The notes under the pieces are model-generated. The model was not told the DNA's origin and made no database searches. It saw nothing but the letters and a program-made list of their open reading frames with translations. From Sciurus carolinensis (Eukaryota; Chordata; Mammalia; Rodentia; Sciuridae): a DNA stretch of 64,000 nucleotides. The position numbers and the translations under genes were made by a program. Positions 35,301 through 45,501 of this stretch are shown piece after piece; the stretch's first letter is position 1; each line of letters begins with the position of its first letter. The stretch spans positions 29,410,750-29,474,749 of the forward strand of contig NC_062215.1 in the NCBI RefSeq assembly GCF_902686445.1, in the 5' to 3' direction.

Positions 35301-35885
35301 ATTGACTTTCTCATTCCCTATCCTATACTCTCTAAATAATTTTCTTTTCTTTTACTTTTGTCAATGTCTTTTATTTCTGTATCACAATTGCAAGCAAGAC
35401 TTTGGTCTTCAGGGAACAAAAAGGTTTGTGCCATGTTATATGAAATGACATGTTTTAATGAGTTTGTTACAATGCTTTCATTGATATTTTCAAACAGTAC
35501 CCAGGAGGAATGATTTCAATGAATATCAAACCATCTTTGATGATTAGAGTAACAGAAAATATTTAGTAGGAGACAGAAGAGAAAAATCCATAGAGGCGTA
35601 AAAGGCTGGCATCCAATGGTAGTGCTCAGGTTTTAGATTGGTCTTTGTGATTAAAAAGATTAGTCTTTCTTAAAATAAGTAAGGTAAAATAGAGATAGTG
35701 GTGATTATCAGAATCAATATGGTGGACAAGGATTAAATGCAAATCTTCCAAGAAAAGGTGTTAATATGCCATTGGGCCTCATTGAAACCCAAATAAATCC
35801 AGAAATGAGAACACAATTTCATTTATGCATTTGTTTTTACTAATGGAATTTTCCTCCTCTAACTAATTAACATTAAGATTATTAT
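35301..35885. other. AT-rich non-coding, unassigned
   Basis: Possibly the 5' end of the ancient L1; no landmark seen. Confidence 0.4.
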
Positions 35886-36057
35886 CCCAGCTGCACATGC
35901 TTGTAATCCCAGCACCTCAGGAGGTTGAGGCAGGAGGATCACAAGTTTGAGGCCAGCCTCAGTAATTTAGTGAGGCTCTGCCTTAAAATATAAAGAACTG
36001 GGGAATTGAGCTCAGTGGTAAAATATCTCTGGGTTCAATCCATAGTACCAAAAAAAT
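35886..36057 (+). mobile_element. B1-dID SINE
   Basis: B1 part (GCTTGTAATCCCAGCACCTC, GAGGCAGGAGGATCACAAGT) and ID part (AGCTCAGTGGTAAAATATCT, GGTTCAATCCATAGTACC). Confidence 0.92.
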
Positions 36058-36639
36058 GTTTAATTATTATTCCTCTGGATTTTATTTTGTTCCTCTTATT
36101 CCCCTCAGGCATCTTCTTGCTGATTATTTCATCATCAGCCAGCTCTTTGAACCTCTACTCTGTGTACATATTCTCTGCCATCACATTTCTGCTTAGTCAA
36201 AGCATCTTTCTTTCCATAACTTACACTTAAGGTACCCACTTTGTTTTACCCTTCCTCTCTGGGTACTTTTATGCACAGACTCACTAGCAACTACTTCAGC
36301 TACTTTATAGTTCACAGTTCAAGTATACAAGAGTGAGAATTCATTGACCCAGCTCATTGTCTGGCACCAGACCATCCCAGAGTTACCAATCAGCTTATGT
36401 ATTGGTTGCTCAGTGATCAGGCATGCAAACATTGAAAGCTTCAAGATACAGTCATCCAGATAACCTGCTAAGGATGTACATAGATGGTGAATCTTTCTTT
36501 GAAAGCTGCTGTGAACTATGCAAGCACTGAGATTCATAACTCTGATACAAATTTAGAAGAACACTTAGAGGAAAGAACCAGAAATAATGGAAAGAATTTA
36601 TAAGGAGATAGACTTTGGGTCAGAAGAAAGACTGTAGGA
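36058..36639. other. Non-coding, unassigned
   Basis: No gene recognised; diffuse old repeat possible. Confidence 0.4.
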
Positions 36640-36645
36640 AAAAAG

Positions 36646-37255
36646 TGTCGGGACCAGTGCAACCGCTCTCTCGGGTAGGGCGAGGGGTGAAGGGGGAAAT
36701 AAAGATTCACAGACGCAGATCTTGAAGATTAAGCTGGGATCAGGTGGAGCTCTGCTCTCTGATGGAGATGCAGATCTGAAGAGCTACACCAGCAATCTTT
36801 ATTTATGTATGTCTTATTATCAGGGTAAAGACTATGCAATCATTATTCTTTGTACTCAGGGAAGTTACAGAAACTAGGACATCCTACGTAGCTTTTCCAT
36901 AGTTGTAATCCAGAGTTGCAAAGTGCAATGTTGGGAGCTCTGTGTAGCTCTGAAGAAAGTCCATTGTTAAAAGTTACTATAAGGCAGGCAGGAACTGGAG
37001 AATTATCTGGTGAAACGTTGTGGTTGTCTAGCATAAGAATTCCTTTCTTCCCGGGAGTTTTGTACCTGAGATCAAGGTTAAAACTGATAGGGCTCTTGCA
37101 CAGAGACTCCTCATACAGGGCATTGCTTCTGTAGCTAGGAATCCTGTGCCCTTGCACAGAAACATTCCCAAGAACCAGGCATACACAGCCATGAGGGCAT
37201 CAGAGACCCCTGATCTCAGTAATTGCTCTCCTATCCTCCATCACCGCTCTCAACA
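36646..37255 (-). mobile_element. Solo class II (ERVK-like) LTR with 6-bp target duplication
   Basis: The plus strand begins TGTCGGGACCAGTGCAACC and ends CACCGCTCTCAACA, so the minus-strand LTR starts TGTTGAGAG and ends TCCCGACA. AATAAAG polyadenylation-type sites occur on the minus strand near 36800 and on the other face near 36697. AAAAAG at 36640-36645 and 37256-37261 is a 6-bp duplication, the size typical of class II ERVs. 610 bp. No internal retroviral region is attached. A partial copy of its right edge lies at 43898-44036. Confidence 0.82.
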
Positions 37256-37311
37256 AAAAAGTACTATTTGGCATGTTTGCAAAAGATCCATGCATATGGC
37301 AGGACCTTTAG
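37173..37311. repeat. Source copy of a 139-bp duplicated segment (LTR edge plus flank)
   Basis: It covers the last 83 bp of the solo LTR and 56 bp of flank. The segment recurs at 43898-44036 in the same orientation with 4 mismatches. Confidence 0.95.
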
Positions 37312-37339
37312 ACTTAATCATCAAATTTTTTTCTTAATT

Positions 37340-37621
37340 TTATTTTATTTTATTTTATTTTTTGCTTCTTGTTTTTATTGTATACAAATGGGATACATGT
37401 TGTTTCTCTATTTGTACATAGAGTCAAGGCATACCATTTGTGTAATCATACGTTTACATAGGGCAATGATGTTTATTTTATTCCCTTCCCCCCACCCCTC
37501 CCACACCTCTTTTCCCTCTATACAGTCCTTCTTTCCTTCATTCTTACCACTCTCCTTATCCCTAACCCTAAACCTAACCCTAAACCTAATGCTAACCCCT
37601 CCCACCACCCATTATATGTCC
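37340..37621 (-). other. L1 #2 3'UTR with G-rich and telomere-like tract
   Basis: On the minus strand a G-rich tract (about 37478-37610) includes TTAGGTTTAGGGTTAGGTTT-like repeats near 37560-37590, i.e. degenerate TTAGGG units, and a run of GGGTGGGGGGAAGGG. L1 3'UTRs in mammals commonly have G-rich, quadruplex-capable tracts. Confidence 0.85.
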
Positions 37622-40600
37622 TCATCCGCTTATCAGCGAGATCATTTGTCCTTTAGTTTTTTGAGATTGGCTTATCTCACTTAGCATGATATTCTCCAAT
37701 TTCGTCCATTTGCCTACAAATGCCATAATTTTATCATTCTTCATTGCGGAGTAATATTCCATTGTATATATATATGCCACAGTTTCTTTATCCATTCATC
37801 AACTGAAGGGCATCTAGGTTGGTTCCACAATCTGGCTATGGTGAATTGAGCAGCAATGAACATTGATGTGGCTGTATCTCTGTAGTATGCTGATTTTAAG
37901 TCCTTTGGGTATAGGCCAAGGAGTGGGATAGCTGGGTCAAATGGTGTTTCCATTCCAAGCTTTCTGAGGAATCTCCACACTGCTTTCCAGAGTGGTTGCA
38001 CTAATTTGCAACCCCACCAGCAATGTATGAGTGTTCCTTTTTCACCACATCCTCGCCAACACCTATTGTTGCTTGTATTCTTGATAATCGCCATTCTAAT
38101 TGGGGTGAGATGAAATCTTAGGGTAGTTTTGATTTGCATTTCCCTTATTACTAGGGATGTTGAACATTTTTTCATATATCTGTTGATTACTTGTACATCT
38201 TCTTCTGTGAAGTGTCTGTTCCTTTCCTTAGCCCATTTGTTGATTGGATTATTTGTATTCTTCATGTAGAGTTTTTTGAGTTCTTTATAGATTCTGGAAA
38301 TTAGCGCTCTATCTGAGGTATGGTTGGCAAAGATATTCTCCCACTCTGTAGGCTCTCTCTTCACATTTCTGATAGTTTCCTTTGCTGAGAGAAAGCTTTT
38401 TAGTTTGAATCTATCCCAGTTGTTGATTCTTGCTTTTATTTCTTGTGCTATGGGAGTCCTGTTAAGGAAGTCTGATCCTAAGCCAACAAGTTGAAGATTT
38501 GGAACTACATTTTCTTCTATAAGATGCAGGGTCTCTGGTCTGATTCCAAGGTCCTTGATCCATTTTGAGTTGAGTTTTGTGTAGGGTGAGAGATAGGGGT
38601 TTAATTTCATTCTATTGCATATGGTTTTCCAGTTTTCCCAGCACCATTTGTTGAAGAGGCTATCTTTTCTCCATTGCATATTTTTGGAACATTTGTCTAG
38701 TATGAGAAAATTGCATTTATTTGGGTTTGTGTCCATGTCCTCTATTCTGTACCATTGATCTACCTGTCTATTTTGGTACCAATACCATGCCGTTTTTGTT
38801 ACTATTGCTTTCTAATAGAGTTGAAGATCTGGTATTGCAATACCCCCTGCTTCGCTCTTGCTACTGAGGATTGCTTTAGCTATTCTAGGTTTTTTATTCT
38901 TCCAGATGAATTTCATAATTGCTTGCTCTATTTCTGCAAGGTACATCATTGGAATTTTAATTGGAATTGCATTGAATCTGTACAGCACTTTAGGTAGTGT
39001 AGCCATTTTGACAATATTAATTCTGCCTATCCAGGAACATGGGAGATCTTTCCATCTTCTAAGGTTTTCTTGAATTTCTTTCTTTAGTGTTCTGTAGTTC
39101 TCATTGTAGAGGTCTTTCATCTCTTTTGTGAGATTGATTCCCAAGTATTTTATTTTTTTTTATGCTATTGTGAATGGGGTAGTTTTCCTAATTTCTCTTT
39201 CTGAAGATTCATCACTTATGTATAAAAATGCATTGGATTTATGAGCATTGATCTTGTAACCTGCTACTTTACTGAATTCACTTATGAGTTCTAAAAGTTT
39301 TCTGGTGGAATTTCCAGGTTCCTCTAAATATATAATCATGTCATCAGCGAACAGGGATAGTTTGAGTTCTTCTTTTCCAATTTGTATCCCTTTAATTTCT
39401 TTGGTTTGTCTGATTGCTCTGGCTAGAGTCTCAAGGACGATGTGGAATAGAAGCGGTGAAAGAGGGCATCCCTGTCTTGTTCCAGTTTTTAGAGGGAATG
39501 CTTTCAGTTTTTCGCCATTTAGAATGATATTAGCCATGGGCTTAGCGTAGATGGCCTTTATAATGTTAAGGAATGTTCCCACTACCCCAATTTTTTCTAG
39601 TGTTTTGAGCATGAAGGGATGCTGTATTTTATCGAATGCTTTTTCTGCATCTATTGAAATAATCATGTGATTCTTAACTTTAAGTCTGTTGATATGGTGA
39701 ATTACATTTATTGATTTCCGAATGTTGAACCAACCTTGCATCCCTGGGATAAAACCCACTTGATCGTGGTGCCCTATCTTTTTAATATATATTTGTATGC
39801 GATTTGCTAAAATTTTGTTGAGAATTTTTGTGTCGATGTTCATTAAGGATATTGGTCTGAAATTTTCTTTCCTCGATGTGTCTCTGTCTGGTTTAGGTAT
39901 CAGGGTGATATTGGCTTCATAGAACGAGTTTGGGAGAGTTCCCTCCTCTTCTATTTCATGGAATACTTTGAGGAGTATTGGAATGAGCTCTTCTTTAAAG
40001 GTTTTGTAGAACTCGGCTGAGAACCCATCTGGTCCTGGACTTTTCTTTGTTGGTAGGCTTTTGATGACCTCTTCTATTTCATTGCTTGAAATTGGTTTAT
40101 TTAAGTTGTGTATGTCCTCCTCGTTCAGTTTAGGTAATTCATATGTCTCTAGAAATTTGTTGATGTCTTCGAGGTTTTCTGTTTTGTTGGAGTATAGATT
40201 TTCGAAATAGCTTCTAATTATGTTTTGTATTTCGGTCGTGTCTGTTGTGATGTTTCCTTGTTCATTCCGAATTTTAGTAATTTGAGTTTTCTCCCTCTTT
40301 CTCTTTGTTAGTGTGGCTAAGGGTTTATCAATTTTATTTATTTTTTCAAAGAACCAACTATTTATTTTTTTAATTTTTCCAATTGTTTCTTTTGTTTCGA
40401 TTTCATTGATTTCGGCTCTGATTTTAACTATTTCCTGTCTTCTACTACTTTTGGTTTTGATCTGCTCTTCTTTTTCTAGGGCTTTGAACTGTAGTGTTAA
40501 GTCGTTTATTTGTTGATTTCTACTTCTTTTTTTGAATGCACCCCATGAAATAAATCTTCCTCTAAGTACTGCTTTCATAGTGTCCCAGAGATTTTGATAT

Positions 40601-41472
40601 GATGTGTCTTTGTTCTCTTTTACTTCTAAGCATTTTTTTATTTCCCTCCTGATGTCTTCTGTTATCCATTTATCATATAATAGTGTATTATTTAATCTCC
40701 AGGTATTGGAGAAGTTTCTGTTTTTTATTCTGTCATTTATTTCTAATTTCAATCCATTATGATCTGATAGAGTACAAAATAGTATCTCTATCTTCTTGTA
40801 TTCGCTAACAGTAGCTTTGTGGCATAAAATATGGTCTATTTTAGAGAAGGATCCATGTGCTGCTGAGAAGAAAGTGTATTCATTCTTTGTTGGATGGTAT
40901 ATTCTATATATGTCCGTTAAGTCTAAATTGTTGATTGTGTTGTTGAGATCTATAGTTTCTTTATTCAATTTTTGTTTGGACGATCTATCCAGTGGTGAGA
41001 GAGGTATGTTAAAATCGCCTAGTATTATTGTGTTGTGGTCTATTTGGTTTCTAAAATTGAGAAGGATTTGTTTGACGTACGTGGATGAGCCAATGTTCGG
41101 GGCATAGATATTTATGATTGTTATGTCTTGCTGATTTATGCTTCCCTTAAGCAGCATGTAATGTCCTTCTTTATCCCTTCTGACTAGTTTTGGTTTGAAG
41201 TCCACATTATCTGAAATGAGGATGGATACTCCAGCTTTTTTGCTGTGTCCGTGTGCATGGTATGTTTTTCCCCATCCTTTCACCTTTAGTCTATGGGTGT
41301 CTCTTTCTATGAGATGAGTCTCTTGCAAGCAGCATATTGTTGGATTTTTCTTTTTAATCCAATCTGCCAGTCTGTGTCTTTTGATTGATGAATTCAGGCC
41401 ATTGACATTCAGGGTTATTATTGTGATATGATTTGTATTCCCAGTCAATTGACTCATATTTGTTTTTGACAT
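37622..41472 (-). pseudogene. L1 ORF2 (endonuclease / reverse transcriptase), three lesions
   Basis: ORF2p nicks target DNA and copies L1 RNA into it. The first 770 codons are open: the endonuclease domain with E51 (CLQETH), D153/N155 (LGDFN) and D237/H238 (SDHNG), then the reverse transcriptase with [14 protein letters not shown] and the active-site FADD at 708-711. A TAA at 39160-39162 replaces the serine codon of L1 #3; a TAG at 38812-38814 replaces a tyrosine codon. A 2-bp TA expansion near 37770 shifts the final frame (stop at 37741). The C-terminal cysteine motif [18 protein letters not shown] is present before it. The original stop would be at 37622-37624. Length fits about 1282 residues, usual for L1. 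Confidence 0.97.
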
Positions 41473-41503
41473 GATTTGGTTTCTCCTTTATTTGGCTATT
41501 CCT

Positions 41504-42552
41504 TTAGGCTAGCGCCTCCTGTTGCTGATTTGCATCGTTGTTTTTCATCTCTTCCTCATGGAATATTTTGCTGAGAATGTTCTGTAATGCTGGCTTTCTT
41601 TTTGTAAATTCCTTTAGCTTTTGTTTATCATGGAAGGATCTTATTTCATCGTCAAATTTGAAGGTAAGTTTTGCTAGGTATAAGATTCTTGGTTGGCATC
41701 CGTTTTCATTCAGGGCTTGGTATATGTTGTTCCAGGCCCTTCTAGCTTTTAGGGTCTGGATTGAAAAATCTGCTGATATTCTTATTGGTTTCCCTCTGAA
41801 TGTAATTTGATTCTTTTCTCTCGCGGCCTTTAAAATTCTGTCTTTATTTTGTATGTTAGGTATTTTCATAATAATGTGCCTTGGTGTGGGTCTGTTGTAA
41901 TTTTGTATGTTTGGAGTTCTATAAGCCTCTTGTACTTGGTTTTCCATTTCATTCTTCAGATTTGGGAAATTTTCTGATATTATTTCATTGAATAGATTGT
42001 TCATTCCTTTGGTTTGTTTCTCTAAGCCTTCCTCAATCCCAATAATTCTTAAATTTGGCCTTTTCATGATATCCCATAATTCTTGTAGATTCTGTTCATG
42101 ATTTCTTACCATCTTTTCTGTTTGGCCAACTTTGCTTTCAAGATTAAATAATTTGTCCTCAATGTCTGAGGTTCTGTCTTCCAGGTGTTCTATCCTATTG
42201 GTTATGCTTTCTATGGAGTTTTTAACTTGGTTTATTGTTTCCTTCATTTCAAGGATTTCAGTTTGCTTTTTTTTTCAGTATCTCTAACTCTTTATTGAAA
42301 TGATCTCTTGCTTCCCGTATTTGGTCTTTTAACTGTTGATTGGTGCGATCATTTAATGCCTGCATTTGCTCTTTCATCTCCTCCTTCAATGCCTGCATTT
42401 GCTCTTTCATCTCCTCATTAGCTTCCCTGATCGTTTTAATTACGTACATTCTGAACTCCCTTTCTGACATTTCTTCTGCTGTGCTGTCATTGGGTTTTAT
42501 TGATGTAGTATCTAGGGTTTGTTTGGGACATTTTCTTCCCTTGTTTTCTCAT
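41504..42552 (-). pseudogene. L1 ORF1 with two 1-bp frameshifts
   Basis: The start ATG at 42552 gives MRKQGKKMSQTN, as in the other copies. An extra base near 42512 and one in an A run near 42265-42275 break the frame; the pieces are 42470-42258 and 42247-41504. Coiled coil, RRM-like segment (NLRIIGIEEG) and C-terminal domain (PAKL-type region reading LAKLTFKF) are recognisable. Total 1049 nt equals 349 codons plus 2. It carries the same 11-residue coiled-coil duplication as L1 #1 (units at 42355-42387 and 42388-42420). Confidence 0.96.
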
Positions 42553-43638
42553 ATTGGTCAGTTGTCAGTGGGACCCTGAGATATTGCAGTTTTCCGCTAT
42601 TGGCTTATAGTGTCCCGGTAGATTTCCAGTGTATCACCTCCCAGCCTTCAGTAGCCTGATGTCTTGGAGGAATCTGATAAAGCAGCGCATCCAAAGAAAA
42701 CTGCCCCTAGCCCCCTACTGGTTCCACCGTTTGGAACTAGCTCTGTGCGGAAAGGCTCTCACTGTGGGCCTGCACCGTGCAGCTGGCCGTGTGGGAGGAG
42801 CCCACTGCCGGAGTGTGGAAGGCTACCTTGGGAAGACTCTAGCTGCCCTGCCTGGCTCCAATAAGCCACCTCTAACTGTGCCTGCCACCCGGGCCTAGCT
42901 TCACCCAGGGGGCAGACTCACCCGTGGCTCTATTTCAGTCCGAGTCTCTCAATGTCTCCCCTTCTTAACTCCTGGATTCTGGAGCGACTGGGGGTGCAGT
43001 CTCCCTCTAGGCTGCCATCTTGGATTCGCCCCGTGATGAGAGCCTGCAGCTGGAGTGGGCAGAGCCGCCTGAAGAGGTCTCTGGCTGCCCTGCCCTGATC
43101 CCAGAGGCTGCTTGCGGATCGAAGCTCTCCGTTGGTTCGGGGGCTTGTGGCTGGTTCTATGTAGAAAGCCTCTCACTGGGCGGTCTGCTCCAAGAAGCTA
43201 GCCTTGAAAGGCACCTCCCACCGCAGGGGTCCAGGCTACTTGGGGAAGTCTCTGGCTACCCTATCCTGGTCCCTGAAGCTGCTTGCGTGCCGGAGTAAGC
43301 TGCGCTGCACTGGCTTCGGGACTCGGAGCTTGTTCTGGTCAGAAAGGCTCTCACTAGCAGGCCAGTTCTGTTTCGGAGAACCTGTAGAAGCTGGCTATGT
43401 GGGCGGGGCCCACCGCAGGAGTGCGCAGGGCTGCCTGTGTAAGACTCTAGCTGCCCTGCCCGGCTCCGATAAGCCACATCTATCTGGGCCTGCCACCCGG
43501 GCTGAGCTTTACCCAGTGGGCAGACTCACCTGTGGCTCTATTTCAGTCCGAGTCTCTCAATGCCTCCCCTTCTTAACTCCTGGGTTCTGGAGCGACTGGG
43601 GGTGCAGTCTCCCTCTAGGCTGCCATCTTGGATCGCCC
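42553..43638 (-). promoter_or_regulatory. L1 #2 5'UTR with tandemly repeated modules
   Basis: The 5' terminus reads GGCGATCCAAGATGGCAGCC (YY1-type CAAGATGGC) and the same start recurs internally at about 43013-43028, about 612 bp downstream. Each copy continues with AGAGGGAGACTGCACCCCC and the GTGAGTCTGCCC block. A shorter sub-unit (plus-strand AGACTCTAGCTGCCCTGCC or GTCTCTGGCTGCCCTGCC) recurs near 42835, 43077, 43247 and 43441. The last ~140 nt before ORF1 are single-copy and shared with L1 #3. The internal promoter is expected here. Confidence 0.85.
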
Positions 43639-43652
43639 AATCATCAAATTTT

Positions 43653-43897
43653 GATGTTTAAGTGTTTTCAATTATTTTGAAATCATCACAAATTACTTTA
43701 GCATTATTTAGTTTTCATAAAGGCTGAAATGCTGGCATATCTTTAAAGACTACAATTTGTAATTTCAAGGTCAAACAAAACCCACAGGAGATCCCAATCA
43801 TTTATGATTCCTTACTACCTTATCAAGGTTAATTATTCAGTGTGTCTAGAGGGGAGGATGAATCTATCCTGATTTTTCCACAATTTTTGCAAAAGGT
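43653..43897. other. Short AT-rich non-coding spacer
   Basis: Pre-insertion sequence that continued directly from 37329 before L1 #2 landed; nothing else recognised. Confidence 0.6.
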
Positions 43898-44036
43898 AAC
43901 CGGGCATACACAGCCATGAGGGCATCAGAGACCCCTGATCTCAGTAATTGCTCTCCTATCCTCCATCACCGCTCTCAACAAAAAAGTACTATTTGGCATG
44001 TGTGCAAAAGATCCATTCGTATGGCAGGACCTTTAG
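43898..44036. repeat. 139-bp templated copy of 37173-37311
   Basis: Same orientation, 135 of 139 positions identical, no indel. It carries the edge of the ERVK-like LTR and 56 bp of that LTR's own flank, so it is not an independent LTR insertion. GGTAA occurs just inside the left junction (43895-43899) and right after the unit (44036-44040). Confidence 0.95.
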
Positions 44037-45374
44037 GTAAAAATTGTGTCATGATTGTAGTTCTGAAATGTAAATGTGACAAACTCAATAGTCCTTTTTT
44101 ACCCTGACAGTTTTTCCTGTAAGTAGCAAAACTTTAGAAATGAATCTGATAACAGTTTTCTCCTCGATGTCTCCTTCACCTTTGGTTCCCTAGAAGGGAC
44201 CAAATTTTCATCAATGACATTTCCTTTGCATGGTTTTAATTGTTAGCTAGTCAACATCTTCCTTGGTCCAATGTCTACAATGCCAGATAAGGAAAACAAG
44301 TCTCACAAAACAGGCAAAATCCTAAATTCATAATATTGTGATCTGTGAGATAAGTCAAAAAATCAAAGCTTTAGACTCCGAAGTCTAAACCAGACACTTG
44401 GAAAAAAATTATTAAAAATTTGTATCAAAAAAAAGATTGATCATATAATAAGACTGTCATGTAAAGAAGTATCTAATAGGAAGAGGTAGAAAAAAATGAT
44501 AAAAAAATACCTTTGCAGAATAACAATTTTAAAAGTCTAATCAAGCACATCTTCATGAAAAATTTGCAAAATCCTTTTTAGGCTGAAAGAATTATTAAAA
44601 TGGAAACAATGACCCTATACAGATGTACTCTTCCTAGAAAAGAAAAAATGCAATATCCAGGCATTGGCAGGTCATTAAATTAAAAGCAATTTTGATAGTT
44701 AACTATCCAGAAACAGAAATATAAATCTGAAACACAGTTGTAATCACTCTATTTAAAAAAAAAAATCTCTGGTATTAAACACTTGGCAAAGTGGACATGC
44801 TGATGATGTAGTAAAATCCTTCCTCTACATTAAATTCAGTCTGCTACCGGTGGAGATTAGGCATCATCAGATTTGGGTTCATTTTTCTGTTATGTTGCAT
44901 TGGATAAGGACTATGCATTTATTTCAGAGTTGATTCTATGGATACATTTTTAACTCTGGCTGTTGCTTTTTAAATTATCTAGTAATTCAATCACTTCTCA
45001 TCAACCAATTTAATTGTAATGGTTTTGCTTTCAAAATGACCTGTGTTGACTTAAAGAGAGCATTATTTTTTACAGAATTTTCCTTTCTCTGGATAAGGGA
45101 AAGCCCTTATATCATTGCATTAGTCGACTTACCACATGCAGATGTAATTATCTTCTTCCTGTAAGTTCTTCTTACACCTTTTTAGGGAAAGGAAGATCTA
45201 TGAAAATTTGTAAGAACAAACATGAGATAGAACTTGTGAAAATTCAATAACTATGAAATGCCACTCATACATATAACTCCAAAAACAATATCCATTACAT
45301 TTTATAGTTTTTTAAAGAAGAGTCATGCACTACTTTTTTCAACCTGGAGTATTTTCTTTAAACCTTTAATAATT
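44037..45374. other. AT-rich non-coding, unassigned
   Basis: Many A and T runs; no gene, RNA or clear repeat recognised. Confidence 0.5.
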
Positions 45375-45501
45375 TTCTTTCCTTCCTTCCTTCCCTCCTT
45401 CCTTCCCTCCTTCTTTCCTTCCCTCCTTCTTTCCTTCCTTCCTTCCTTCCTTCCTTCCTTCCTTCCTTCCTTCCTTCCTTTCTTCCTTCCCTTTCTTTCT
45501 C
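45375..45501. repeat. (TTCC)n microsatellite
   Basis: About 125 bp of TTCC with CCTC and TTTC variants. The encoded Pro/Ser/Phe or Lys/Glu/Gly/Arg frames on both strands are artefacts of the repeat. Confidence 0.98.

Larger units (their letters stand above)
37330..43638 (-). mobile_element. L1 #2, full-length young LINE-1
   Basis: It reads 5'UTR (43638-42553), ORF1 (42552-41504), 31-nt spacer, ORF2 (41472-37622), G-rich 3'UTR (37621-about 37370) and an A-rich (TAAAA)n tail at 37330-37369. AATCATCAAATTTT at 37316-37329 and 43639-43652 is a perfect 14-bp target duplication. Total 6309 bp. ORF1 has two frameshifts; ORF2 has two stops and a late frameshift, so it cannot move on its own as it stands, but the low lesion load implies recent insertion. 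Confidence 0.98.

Noticed and set aside
37478..37610. Interstitial telomere from a chromosome fusion
   Set aside because: The TTAGGG-like units lie inside a normal L1 3'UTR, repeated in other L1 copies, with no long pure array.
40796..41107. 103-codon plus-strand ORF also found at 177-488
   Set aside because: Antisense shadow of the L1 ORF2 endonuclease region; it occurs wherever that L1 segment occurs.
43898..44036. Second LTR of an ERVK-like provirus spanning 36646-44036
   Set aside because: The copy includes the LTR's outside flank and lacks the rest of the LTR, and the DNA between is an L1 plus AT-rich spacer, not retroviral.
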